Source: Streptomyces flavofungini
GTDB taxonomy: Bacteria; Actinomycetota; Actinomycetes; Streptomycetales; Streptomycetaceae
Direction: 5' to 3'
Assembly: GCF_014650815.1 (NCBI RefSeq)
Contig: NZ_BMVR01000010.1
Location: 309,741-373,740, forward strand
DNA length: 64,000 nt
This document shows positions 53,203 to 63,183 of this stretch, piece by piece. The notes beneath the pieces are model-generated. The model did no database searches and was not told the DNA's origin. It saw only the letters and a list, made by a program, of their open reading frames with translations. The translations under genes were made by a program, and so were the position numbers. Numbering within the stretch: position 1 is the stretch's first letter; each line of letters begins with the position of its first letter.

Positions 53203-56200
53203 ATGGCGAACGAGCAGAAACTCCGCGAGTACCTCAAGCGAGTTACCGCGGATCTGCATCAGACCCGGCAGCGTCTACAGGACGCCGAGTCGGTGAGCCG
53301 GGAGCCCATCGCCATCGTCGCGATGAGCTGCCGCTACCCCGGCGGCGTGAGCGGCCCGGAAGACCTCTGGCAGCTCGTCGCCGAGGGCGGGGACGCGATC
53401 TCGCCCTTCCCCGACGACCGGGGCTGGGACGCGGACCTCCACGACCCCGACCCGACCCGCACGGGCAAGAGCTCCACCCGCGAGGGCGGCTTCCTGCACG
53501 ACGCGGCCGAGTTCGACCCCGCGTTCTTCGGGATCTCGCCGCGCGAGGCCCTCGCCATCGACCCGCAGCAGCGCCTCCTCCTGGAGACCACCTGGGAGGC
53601 CTTCGAGCGGGCGGGCGTCGACCCGCTGTCCGTGCGCGGCTCCAAGACCGGAGTCTTCGTCGGCGTCATGTACGGCGACTACGGCAACCGCATCCTCAGC
53701 AGCCCTCAGGGCCTGGAGGAGTTCGAGGGCTACCTCGGCAACGGCAGCGCGGGCAGCATCGCCTCCGGCCGCGTCTCGTACACCTTCGGCCTCGAAGGCC
53801 CCGCCGTCACCATCGACACGGCCTGCTCGTCGTCCCTGGTCGCCCTGCACCTCGCCGCCCAGGCGCTGCGCCAGGGCGAGTGCACCATGGCGCTCGCCGG
53901 TGGCGTGACCGTCATGTCGACGCCGGACACCTTCGTGGAGTTCAGCCGCCAGCGCGGGCTCGCCGCCGACGGCCGCTGCAAGGCGTTCGCGGAGGCCGCG
54001 GACGGCACGGGCTGGGGCGAGGGCGTCGGCCTGCTCCTCCTTGAGCGGCTCTCGGACGCCCGCCGCAACGGCCACCAGGTCCTCGCCGTCGTCAGCGGCA
54101 CCGCCGTCAACCAGGACGGCGCCAGCAGCGGACTCACCGCCCCCAACGGCCCCGCCCAGCAGCGCGTGATCCGCGCCGCCCTGGCGAACGCGGGCCTGGC
54201 GGCGAGTGACGTCGACGCGGTCGAGGCGCACGGCACGGGTACGACGCTCGGCGACCCCATCGAGGCCCAGGCGCTGCTCGCCACATACGGCCAGGAACGT
54301 CCCGAAGCCCCCACCGGCGGCACCGCACCCCTGTGGCTCGGCTCCGTGAAGTCGAACCTCGGCCACACGCAGGCCGCCGCCGGTGTCGCGGGCATCATCA
54401 AGATGGTCATGGCCATGCGGCACGAGACGCTGCCGCGCACCCTGCACGTGGACCGGCCGAACTCCCACGTCGACTGGGCGGCCGGTGCGGTCGAGCTGCT
54501 TACGGAGGCCCGTGAGTGGCCCGAGCGGGACGGGGGTGCGCCGCGTCGTGCGGGTGTGTCGTCGTTCGGCGTGAGCGGGACCAACGCGCATGTGATCGTC
54601 GAGCAGGCGCAGGTGGAGGAACCGTCGGGGGCACCCGAACCGGCCACCGGCACGCCCACGACCGCCCTGCCGTGGCTGGTGTCGGCGCGCAGCGCCGAGG
54701 CGCTGCGCGCCCAGGCCGACCGCCTGCGCGAACACGTCGTGGCACACGCCGACGCCGACCCGTTCGCCGTGGGCTGGTCGCTGCTCTCGGGCCGCTCGCC
54801 CCTGGAACACCGGGCGGTCGTGCTCGGCCGGGGACGCGAACAGTTCCTGTCCGGGTTGGAGGCGCTGGCTTCCGGCGGTCCCGGCGTGATTGCGGGCTCG
54901 GTGGACGAGGGCCGCCTCGGCATCGTGTTCACCGGCCAGGGCAGTCAGCGGGTCGGTATGGGCCGGGCGTTGTACGAGACGTTCCCGGTGTTCGCCTCGG
55001 CCCTGGACGAGGTGTGTGCGCATCTGGATGGGCAGCTAGAACGTTCGCTCCAGGACGTGATGTTTGGTGCGGATGCTGAGCTGTTGGAGCAGACGGGGTA
55101 CGCGCAGCCCGCGCTGTTCGCCGTCGAGGTGGCGCTGTTCCGCCTGGCCGAGTCCTTCGGTGTACGGCCCGAGGTCGTCGGCGGGCACTCGATCGGTGAG
55201 CTGACGGCCGCGTATGTGGCCGGGCTGTGGTCGCTGGAGGACGCGGCTCAACTGGTCGCTGCCCGGGGTCGGTTGATGCAGTCCCTGCCCGAGGGCGGGG
55301 CCATGCTGGCCGTCCAGGCCGCGGAGGCCGACGTCCTGCCGCTCCTTGAGGGCGTGGCCGACCGCGTCGGTCTGGCCGCCGTCAACGGCCCCGCCCAGGT
55401 GGTGCTCTCCGGTGACCGCACGGTCCTGGAGGGTCTGGAGGAGAAGCTTCGCGGCGAGGGTCGGAAGGTTCGCTGGCTGAAGGTCTCCCACGCCTTCCAC
55501 TCGCCGTTGATGGACCCGATCCTTGAGGACTTCCGCAAGGTCGCGCGGGGGCTGACGTATCAGACCCCGAAGCTGCCGGTGGTCTCCAATGTGACGGGCG
55601 AGCTGGCGGAAGCGGACCAGCTCAAGGACCCGGAGTACTGGGTCGGTCACATCCGCGAGGCGGTCCGTTTCCGCGATGGACTCGGCGCCCTGACCGGCTT
55701 CGGTGTGACGACTCTGCTTGAATTGGGCCCGGACGCGGTCCTGACGGCGATGGCGCACGACACGATCACCGACCCGGCCGCCCAGGCCGGACTCGTCGCC
55801 GCCACCCGCAAGGACCGCCCCGAACCCGACACCTTCCTCACCGCCCTCGCCCAGCTCCACGTACGCGGCACCACCATCGACTGGACCCGATTCTTCGAGC
55901 CCGCCGAGGCGCGCCGCCACGTCGACCTGCCCACGTACGCCTTCCAGCACCAGCACCTCTGGCTGAATCCCCTGGAGCAGGCGCCGGGCGGCGCCGGAGC
56001 CGGGTCCGACCCTGCGGACGCCAGCTTCTGGAAGGCCGTGGAGGACGAGGACCTCGCGGCTCTGACCGGAGCCCTGGACGTCGACGAGGAGGCGCCGCTC
56101 CGTTCCGTGCTGCCCGCGCTCACGGCCTGGCGGCGGCAGCGGCACGAGCAGTCCGAGCTGGACCGCTGGCAGTACCGGATCGCCTGGAAGCCGCTCACCA

Positions 56201-59200
56201 AGCCGTCCCGGGCCGGACTCACGGGCACCTGGCTGGTCGTCGCCCCTGCCGGTGCGACGGACGAGCCGTGGACGGACGCCTCCGTGCAGGCCCTGGAACA
56301 GAGCGGGGCGCAGGCACGGGTCCTGCTGGTGGACACACTGGACGCCGACCGGGGCAGGCTGCGGGCGCAGCTGGCCGAAGTCCTCGGGCGCCAGGGCCAG
56401 GACGCCGAGAACGGCACGCCCGTCACAGGCGTGCTCTCCCTGCTGGCCTGCGCACCCGACGACGTGCTCCCGACGCTCGCGCTCGTACAGGCGCTGGGCG
56501 ACGCGGACGTGGCCGCGCCGCTGTGGGTGGCGACGCGGGGCGCGGTCTCCGTCGGCGCCTCGGACGCCGTGGCCGACGCCGACGGCGCGGCGGTGTGGGG
56601 ACTGGGCCGCGTGGTGGCCCTCGAACACCCGGAGCGCTGGGGCGGTCTGGTCGACCTGCCCGAGACGGCCGACGCGCGCGCGATGTCCCGGCTCACCCAG
56701 GTCCTGGGGGCCTCGTCGGGTGAGGACCAGGTGGCGGTGCGCGGGTCCGGTGTGTTCGTCCGCAGGTTGGTGCGCGCGGGCTTCGGCGACGTGTCGCTGG
56801 GTGAGTCGTCGGTGGGGGAGTGGTCGGCCGATGGCGGGACTGTGCTGGTGACCGGTGGTACGGGTGCGTTGGGTGGTCATGTGGCGCGGTGGCTGGCGGG
56901 TGTGGGGGCTGGTCATGTGCTGTTGACGAGCCGTCGTGGGATGGATGCGCCGGGTGCGTCTGAACTGTGTGCCGAGTTGCGGGAGTTGGGTGTACGGGTG
57001 TCTGTCGTGGCGTGTGACGCGGCGGACCGGGAGGCGTTGGCGCGGGTTCTGGACGAGATTCCGGAGGACGCGCCGTTGACCGGGGTGTTCCACACGGCGG
57101 GCGTCCTGGACGACGGCGTGCTCGACGGGCTCACGGCGGACCGGATGGCTTCCGTGTTCCGCGCGAAGGCGGAGTCGGCCCGGAACCTCGACGAGCTGAC
57201 CCGCGACGCCGACCTCTCGGCCTTCGTCCTCTTCTCCTCTCTCACCGGGACCGTGGGCGCACCCGGCCAGGGCAACTACGCGGCGGCCAACGCCTTCCTC
57301 GACGCCCTCGCCGAGCAGCGGCGCGCCGCCGGACTGCCCGCGCTGTCGCTCGCCTGGGGCCCGTGGGCCGGAAGCGGCATGGCCGCCGACGACGGCTCCG
57401 ACGCGCGCATGCGCGAAGCGGGACTGCCCGTCATGGACCCCGCGCGCGCCATCGAGGCGCTGCGCCGGGCGACGCCGCCCGCGGCGGCACCCAGTTCGTC
57501 GACCCAGGACGCGGCCTCGGCCTCGACCCGGGGAACCGTTCCGGCCCCGACCCGGGACGCCGCCTTCGTCGTCGCCGACGTCGTCTGGGACCGGTTCGTC
57601 GACGGCTTCACGGCCACCCGCCGCAGCACCCTCTTCGACGACCTGCCGGAGGCGGCCGCCCGCGCGGAGCGCTCCGCGGACGACGGCGAAACCACCTCCC
57701 TGAAGGACCAGTTGGCCGCCCTGCCGCGCCCGGACGCCGAGCGAACCCTGCTCGACCTCGTGCGGAACCAGGCCGCCACCGTCCTCGGACACGGCGGTAC
57801 GGAGGCCCTGCCCGGCGACAGCGCGTTCAAGGGGCTCGGCTTCGACTCGCTCACCTCGGTGGAGTTCCGCAACCGCCTCGGCGCCGCGACCGGCCTCACC
57901 CTCCCGGCCACCCTCGTCTTCGACTACCCCTCGCCGAGGTCCGTCGCCGACTACCTCTCCGGCCTCCTCCTCACCGGCGACAGCACCGCACCCACCGCCG
58001 TCGCCGCCCCGACGCCCACCAGCGCGGACGACGACGAGCCCATCGCCATCGTCTCCATGAGCTGCCGCTTCCCCGGCGGCGTACGCGACCCCGAAGACCT
58101 GTGGCGGCTCGTCGCCGACGGCGTCGACGCCCTGGGGGAGTTCCCCGCCGACCGTGGCTGGGACACCGGGGCGCTGTACGACCCCGACCCGGCGACGCCC
58201 GGCTCCACCTACGCCCGGCAGGGCGGATTCCTGCCGGACGCGGGCGGGTTCGACGCGGACTTCTTCGGGATCTCCCCGCGCGAGGCCCTCGCCATGGACC
58301 CCCAGCAGCGCCTCCTCCTGGAGACCGCCTGGGAACTCTTCGAGCGCGCCGGCATCGCGCCCCCCACACTGCACGGCAGCCGCACCGGCGTGTTCGCGGG
58401 CACGAACGGCCAGGACTACCTGGACCTCCTGAAGGACGCACCCGAAGGCGCCGAGGGCTACATCGGCACGGGCAACGCGGCCAGTGTCGTCTCCGGCCGC
58501 CTCTCCTACGCCTTCGGCTTCGAGGGCCCCGCCATGACCGTCGACACCGCCTGCTCCTCCGCGCTCGTCGCCCTGCACCTCGCCGCGCAGGCGCTGCGGC
58601 AGGGCGAGTGCGACATGGCTTTGGCGGGCGGCGTCACCGTCATGTCCACGCCCAGCGCCTTCATCGAGTTCAGCCGCCAGCGCGGCCTCGCGGCCGACGG
58701 CCGGTGCAAGGCGTTCGCGGAGGCGGCGGACGGTACGGGCTGGGGCGAGGGCGTCGGGCTGCTCCTCTTGGAGCGGCTCTCGGACGCTCGGCGTCACGGG
58801 CATGAGGTGCTGGCTGTCGTGCGCGGCTCGGCCGTGAACCAGGACGGCGCGAGCAACGGCCTGACCGCCCCCAACGGTCCGTCGCAGCAGCGCGTCATCC
58901 GCGCCGCACTCGCCAACGCCGGGCTGTCCGCCGGTGACGTGGACGCGGTCGAGGCGCACGGAACGGGTACGACGCTGGGTGACCCGATCGAGGCGCAGGC
59001 CCTCCTCGCCACCTACGGGCAGGAGCGTTCCGCCGAGGAGCCGTTGTGGCTCGGCTCGGTGAAGTCCAACATCGGGCACACGCAGGCCGCCGCCGGTGTC
59101 GCGGGCGTCATCAAGATGGTGATGGCCATGCGCCACGGGGTGCTGCCGCGCACGCTGCACGTGGACGAGCCGAGCACGCACGTGGACTGGTCGGCCGGTT

Positions 59201-62200
59201 CGGTGGAGCTGCTTACGGAGGCCCGGGAGTGGGCCGAGCGGGACGGCGGCGCGCCGCGTCGGGCAGCGGTCTCGTCGTTCGGCGTGAGCGGCACGAACGC
59301 GCATGTGATCGTGGAGCAGGCGCCGGTGGCCGAGCCCGCCGAGCCTGCCGAAGAGACCGAGCCTGCCGCAGGCGCCCCGGCGACGGCCGCGCCGTGGCTG
59401 GTGTCGGCGCGCAGCGCGGACGCGCTGCGCGCCCAGGCCGGGCGGCTGCGCCAGCACCTCACGGGCCGGGACGAGTTCGACTCCGCCGATGTGGCTTGGT
59501 CGCTCCTCTCGGGCCGGGCCCTGCACGAGCACCGGGCCGTCGTGCTCGGCCAGGACCGTGTGCAGCTCCTGGCCGGGCTGGACGCCGTCGCTTCGGGTGG
59601 CTCCGCCGGTGCCGTCACGGGCTCTGCGACGGACGGCCGTCTCGGTGTCGTGTTCACGGGGCAGGGCAGTCAGCGGGTCGGTATGGGCCGGGAGTTGTAC
59701 GAGACGTTCCCGGTGTTCGCCGATGCGCTGGATGAGGTGTGTGCGCATCTGGATGGGCAGCTAGAACGTTCGCTCCAGGACGTCATGTTTGGTACGGATG
59801 CCGAGCTGTTGGAGCAGACGGAGTACGCGCAGCCCGCGCTGTTCGCGGTCGAGGTGGCGCTGTTCCGTCTGGCTGAGTCCTTCGGGGTGCGGCCGGAGAT
59901 CGTCGGCGGGCACTCGATCGGTGAGCTGACGGCCGCGTATGTGGCCGGGCTGTGGTCGCTGGAGGATGCGGCCCGACTGGTCGCTGCCCGGGGTCGGTTG
60001 ATGCAGTCGCTGCCCGAGGGCGGGGCGATGCTGGCCGTCCAGGCCGCGGAGGCCGACGTCCTGCCGCTGCTGGTGGGTCTGGAGGACCGGGCCGGTGTGG
60101 CGGCCGTGAACGGGCCCTCGCAGGTGGTGCTCTCCGGTGACCGCACGGTCCTGGAGGGCTTGGAGGCATCGCTTCGTGCCGAGGGCCGTAAGGTCCGCTG
60201 GCTGAAGGTTTCCCACGCCTTCCACTCGCCGTTGATGGACCCGATCCTTGAGGGCTTCCGCAAGGTCGCGCGGGGCCTGACGTATCAGACCCCGAAGCTG
60301 CCGGTGGTCTCCAACGTGACGGGTGAGCTGGCGGAAGCGGACCAGCTGCAGGACCCGGAGTACTGGGTCCGCCACATCCGCGAGGCGGTCCGTTTCCACG
60401 ACGGGCTCGGCGCCCTGACCGGTTTTGGTGTGACGACTCTGCTTGAACTGGGCCCGGACGCGGTCCTGACGGCGATGGCGCACGACACGATCACCGACCC
60501 GGCCGCCCAGGCCGGACTCGTCGCCGCCACCCGCAAGGACCGCCCCGAACCCGACACCTTCCTCACCGCCCTCGCCCACCTCCACGTACGCGGCATCGAC
60601 GTCGACTGGACGCCCCTGCACGGCACCACGCGCGCCCGACGCCTCGTGGAGCTGCCCACGTACGCCTTCCAGCACCGGACCTACTGGCCGCAGCCGAAGG
60701 ACTCGGGTTCGGCGGCCGACGACCGGAGCGGTGGCGTGGACGCCGAGTTCTGGGAGGTCGTGCAGCGGGAGGACCTGGAAGGTCTGGCGGAGACGCTGGA
60801 ACTGGACCAGGAGGCCTCGCTGAAGTCCGTCCTGCCCGCGCTCGCGACCTGGCGACGTCGGCAGCAGGAGCAGCACCAGGCGGAGGCCCTGCGCTACCGG
60901 GTCACCTGGAAGCCGCTCTCCGGCGACCAGGCGCCGGGCGCCGGTGCGGCGCTCGGCGGGACCTGGGCGCTGGTCGTACCGGCCGGTGCGGCCGGACACC
61001 CCTGGAGCGCCGCCGCCGAGGAGGCGCTTGCCGCTGCCGGTGCGGACGTGCGGCGCGTCGTCGTGGGCGACGAGGCCGTCGACCGTACGGCGATGGCGCG
61101 GCTCCTGCGGGAGTCCGGTGCCGAGGACGGCGTGCGGGGCGTGCTCTCGCTGCTCGCCCTGGACGAGCGGCCGTACGACCACGCCGCATCCGGCGACGGG
61201 GACGCGCACGACCACTCAGGGCCGGAAACCCCCGCCTTGACGTGGGGCATGGCTGCGACCCTCGCGCTCACGCAGGCCGTCGTCGACGCCGAGGTCGACG
61301 GGCGGCTGTGGATCGCGACGTCCGGCGCCGTGTCCGTCGGTGACGCCGACCCCGTACGTAGTGTCCCGCAGGGGCAGGCGTGGGGATTCGGCCGGGTCGT
61401 GGGCCTTGAGCACCCGGACGTGTGGGGCGGCCTCATCGACCTCACGGAGACGACCGGTGCCACGGACACCCCCGGAGCCACCGTCCCGGCGCGCGCCCGT
61501 GACCTCCTGGCCACGCTCCTCTCCCGCACCGCTGCCGCCGACTTCACCGAGGACCAACTCGCCCTCCGCGCCACGGGCGTTCACGTACGCCGCCTCGTCC
61601 GGGCACCCAGGAGCACGGCCTCCGCCCCGGTCGCCCCCTGGCAGCCGCACGGCACCGTCCTCATCACCGGCGGCACCGGAGCCCTCGGCGCCCACGTCGC
61701 ACGGTGGTGTGCGGGCGGCGGCGCCCAGCACCTCGTACTCACGAGCAGGCGCGGCCCGGACGCGCCCGGCGCCACCGAACTCGCCGCCGAACTGGAGGAG
61801 ATGGGCGCCAAGGTCACCGTCGCGGCCTGCGACGTGGCCGATCGCGACGCGCTCGCCCGGCTGCTGGCGGAGATCCCCGCGGACGCGCCGCTCAGCGCGG
61901 TCGTGCACGCGGCGGGCCTCGGCCAGGACCTGATGATCGACGCGACGGGCCCCGCCGACTTCGCGGAGATCGTCGCGGCGAAGACCGCGGGCGCGGCGCA
62001 CCTGGACGACCTACTCGGCGACACGCCGCTGGACGCCTTCGTGCTGTTCTCGTCCATCGCCGGGGTGTGGGGCAGTGGCGGCCAGGCCGCGTACGCCGCC
62101 GCCAACGCCTTCCTCGACGGCCTCGCCGAGCGCCGCCGGGCCCAGGGCCGCGCCGTGACGGCGGTGGCGTGGGGGCCGTGGGGCGGTTCGGGCATGGCCG

Positions 62201-63015
62201 GGGACGACGCGGCCGCCGCCCACCTGAGCAAGCGCGGGCTGCCCGTCATGCGGCCCGGGTCGGCGATCGCGGCCCTGCGGCACGCACTCGACCGGCGCGA
62301 CGCGCTCGTCACCGTCGCCGACGTCGACTGGGAGCGGTTCGCCCCGGCCTTCACGGTGCGGCGGCCGAGCCCGCTGCTCGACGACCTGCCGGAGGCCCGC
62401 AGTGCCCTCGACGCCGCGTCCGGCGCCCTGGGCGCACCCGGCTCCGACGGCGCCGCCGACGCGGCGGCCGCCCTGCGCGACCGGCTCGCCGACGCGACGC
62501 CCGCCGAGCGCGAGCGGACCGTCCTGAATCTGGTGCGCACGGAGGTCGCCGCCGTACTCGGACACAACGGCACCGAAGCCGTCCGGGAGGACCGCGCGTT
62601 CAAGGACTTCGGCTTCGACTCCCTGACCGCCGTGGAACTGCGCACCCGTCTGAACGCCGCGACCGGCCTGAGCCTGCCCAGCACCCTCGTCTTCGACCAC
62701 CCGACCCCCGGCGAGCTGTCCCTGCAGCTCCTCGCCGAACTCCTGCCCGACGCCGCCGGCGACCCGGACGGCGAAGGCGTCGAGGGGGACGGCGCGGACG
62801 ACCCCGCCGACGCCGAGGTCCGCCGGGCGCTCGCGGCCGTCCCGATCGCCCGCATCCGCGAGGCGGGCCTCGTGGACGCCCTCCTGCGGCTCGCCGCGGC
62901 GGACCCGGGCACCGGCCCGGCCGCGGCCGATGACGATGCCGGGGCCGACGCCTCGATCGACGCCATGGACGTCGACAACCTGATTCAGCTGGCCTTGGAC
63001 AACAGTGATTCCTGA
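53203..63015 (+). CDS. Type I polyketide synthase 2: modules 4 and 5
   Basis: 3270 aa from ATG 53203, with GAAGGAG upstream. Residues 1-30 form the N-terminal coiled-coil docking domain (EQKLREYLKRVTADLHQTRQRL). Module 4: KS Cys208, AT with HAFHS near 764 (malonyl), KR about 1212-1395 with LDD (B1), ACP Ser1549. Module 5: KS Cys1784, AT with HAFHS near 2338 (malonyl), KR about 2816-3005, ACP Ser3140. The module 5 KR lacks LDD and has Trp eight residues before the catalytic Tyr (VWGSGGQAAYAAAN), the A1 pattern, so its hydroxyl should have the opposite configuration to the others. No DH or ER. A C-terminal docking domain (VRRALAAVPIARIREAGLVDALL ending in DNLIQLALDNSDS) should pair with PKS3. 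Confidence 0.95.
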   Translation: MANEQKLREYLKRVTADLHQTRQRLQDAESVSREPIAIVAMSCRYPGGVSGPEDLWQLVAEGGDAISPFPDDRGWDADLHDPDPTRTGKSSTREGGFLHDAAEFDPAFFGISPREALAIDPQQRLLLETTWEAFERAGVDPLSVRGSKTGVFVGVMYGDYGNRILSSPQGLEEFEGYLGNGSAGSIASGRVSYTFGLEGPAVTIDTACSSSLVALHLAAQALRQGECTMALAGGVTVMSTPDTFVEFSRQRGLAADGRCKAFAEAADGTGWGEGVGLLLLERLSDARRNGHQVLAVVSGTAVNQDGASSGLTAPNGPAQQRVIRAALANAGLAASDVDAVEAHGTGTTLGDPIEAQALLATYGQERPEAPTGGTAPLWLGSVKSNLGHTQAAAGVAGIIKMVMAMRHETLPRTLHVDRPNSHVDWAAGAVELLTEAREWPERDGGAPRRAGVSSFGVSGTNAHVIVEQAQVEEPSGAPEPATGTPTTALPWLVSARSAEALRAQADRLREHVVAHADADPFAVGWSLLSGRSPLEHRAVVLGRGREQFLSGLEALASGGPGVIAGSVDEGRLGIVFTGQGSQRVGMGRALYETFPVFASALDEVCAHLDGQLERSLQDVMFGADAELLEQTGYAQPALFAVEVALFRLAESFGVRPEVVGGHSIGELTAAYVAGLWSLEDAAQLVAARGRLMQSLPEGGAMLAVQAAEADVLPLLEGVADRVGLAAVNGPAQVVLSGDRTVLEGLEEKLRGEGRKVRWLKVSHAFHSPLMDPILEDFRKVARGLTYQTPKLPVVSNVTGELAEADQLKDPEYWVGHIREAVRFRDGLGALTGFGVTTLLELGPDAVLTAMAHDTITDPAAQAGLVAATRKDRPEPDTFLTALAQLHVRGTTIDWTRFFEPAEARRHVDLPTYAFQHQHLWLNPLEQAPGGAGAGSDPADASFWKAVEDEDLAALTGALDVDEEAPLRSVLPALTAWRRQRHEQSELDRWQYRIAWKPLTKPSRAGLTGTWLVVAPAGATDEPWTDASVQALEQSGAQARVLLVDTLDADRGRLRAQLAEVLGRQGQDAENGTPVTGVLSLLACAPDDVLPTLALVQALGDADVAAPLWVATRGAVSVGASDAVADADGAAVWGLGRVVALEHPERWGGLVDLPETADARAMSRLTQVLGASSGEDQVAVRGSGVFVRRLVRAGFGDVSLGESSVGEWSADGGTVLVTGGTGALGGHVARWLAGVGAGHVLLTSRRGMDAPGASELCAELRELGVRVSVVACDAADREALARVLDEIPEDAPLTGVFHTAGVLDDGVLDGLTADRMASVFRAKAESARNLDELTRDADLSAFVLFSSLTGTVGAPGQGNYAAANAFLDALAEQRRAAGLPALSLAWGPWAGSGMAADDGSDARMREAGLPVMDPARAIEALRRATPPAAAPSSSTQDAASASTRGTVPAPTRDAAFVVADVVWDRFVDGFTATRRSTLFDDLPEAAARAERSADDGETTSLKDQLAALPRPDAERTLLDLVRNQAATVLGHGGTEALPGDSAFKGLGFDSLTSVEFRNRLGAATGLTLPATLVFDYPSPRSVADYLSGLLLTGDSTAPTAVAAPTPTSADDDEPIAIVSMSCRFPGGVRDPEDLWRLVADGVDALGEFPADRGWDTGALYDPDPATPGSTYARQGGFLPDAGGFDADFFGISPREALAMDPQQRLLLETAWELFERAGIAPPTLHGSRTGVFAGTNGQDYLDLLKDAPEGAEGYIGTGNAASVVSGRLSYAFGFEGPAMTVDTACSSALVALHLAAQALRQGECDMALAGGVTVMSTPSAFIEFSRQRGLAADGRCKAFAEAADGTGWGEGVGLLLLERLSDARRHGHEVLAVVRGSAVNQDGASNGLTAPNGPSQQRVIRAALANAGLSAGDVDAVEAHGTGTTLGDPIEAQALLATYGQERSAEEPLWLGSVKSNIGHTQAAAGVAGVIKMVMAMRHGVLPRTLHVDEPSTHVDWSAGSVELLTEAREWAERDGGAPRRAAVSSFGVSGTNAHVIVEQAPVAEPAEPAEETEPAAGAPATAAPWLVSARSADALRAQAGRLRQHLTGRDEFDSADVAWSLLSGRALHEHRAVVLGQDRVQLLAGLDAVASGGSAGAVTGSATDGRLGVVFTGQGSQRVGMGRELYETFPVFADALDEVCAHLDGQLERSLQDVMFGTDAELLEQTEYAQPALFAVEVALFRLAESFGVRPEIVGGHSIGELTAAYVAGLWSLEDAARLVAARGRLMQSLPEGGAMLAVQAAEADVLPLLVGLEDRAGVAAVNGPSQVVLSGDRTVLEGLEASLRAEGRKVRWLKVSHAFHSPLMDPILEGFRKVARGLTYQTPKLPVVSNVTGELAEADQLQDPEYWVRHIREAVRFHDGLGALTGFGVTTLLELGPDAVLTAMAHDTITDPAAQAGLVAATRKDRPEPDTFLTALAHLHVRGIDVDWTPLHGTTRARRLVELPTYAFQHRTYWPQPKDSGSAADDRSGGVDAEFWEVVQREDLEGLAETLELDQEASLKSVLPALATWRRRQQEQHQAEALRYRVTWKPLSGDQAPGAGAALGGTWALVVPAGAAGHPWSAAAEEALAAAGADVRRVVVGDEAVDRTAMARLLRESGAEDGVRGVLSLLALDERPYDHAASGDGDAHDHSGPETPALTWGMAATLALTQAVVDAEVDGRLWIATSGAVSVGDADPVRSVPQGQAWGFGRVVGLEHPDVWGGLIDLTETTGATDTPGATVPARARDLLATLLSRTAAADFTEDQLALRATGVHVRRLVRAPRSTASAPVAPWQPHGTVLITGGTGALGAHVARWCAGGGAQHLVLTSRRGPDAPGATELAAELEEMGAKVTVAACDVADRDALARLLAEIPADAPLSAVVHAAGLGQDLMIDATGPADFAEIVAAKTAGAAHLDDLLGDTPLDAFVLFSSIAGVWGSGGQAAYAAANAFLDGLAERRRAQGRAVTAVAWGPWGGSGMAGDDAAAAHLSKRGLPVMRPGSAIAALRHALDRRDALVTVADVDWERFAPAFTVRRPSPLLDDLPEARSALDAASGALGAPGSDGAADAAAALRDRLADATPAERERTVLNLVRTEVAAVLGHNGTEAVREDRAFKDFGFDSLTAVELRTRLNAATGLSLPSTLVFDHPTPGELSLQLLAELLPDAAGDPDGEGVEGDGADDPADAEVRRALAAVPIARIREAGLVDALLRLAAADPGTGPAAADDDAGADASIDAMDVDNLIQLALDNSDS
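56796..57144 (+). repeat. KR-domain tract nearly identical to 46218-46565
   Basis: Module 4 partner of the module 2 tract. Only scattered single-base differences are seen over about 350 bp, while sequence before and after diverges sharply. This is consistent with gene conversion or recent duplication inside the cluster. Confidence 0.8.
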
Positions 63016-63183
63016 CCCAGCACCAGACGCAGCAGCACCAGACGCAGCAGTACGAGACGCGGCACGTGCCGTGGCGCGGCGCGCGACGCCGACCGCGGCA
63101 CGAGCCGCCGAACGACACCCAGTGCGAGCCGCGGCACGAGCCGACGCAGCACGAACGGACGCAGCACGGATGTGGAGCCGGAC
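63016..63183. repeat. Short-repeat spacer between PKS2 and PKS3
   Basis: This 168-bp gap has imperfect direct repeats: CAGCAGCACCAGACG-like units (63020-63055) and GCGGCACGAGCC units (63095-63145). It shows no TAGGGG element, so PKS3 is probably transcribed with PKS2. No gene is supported. Confidence 0.55.
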
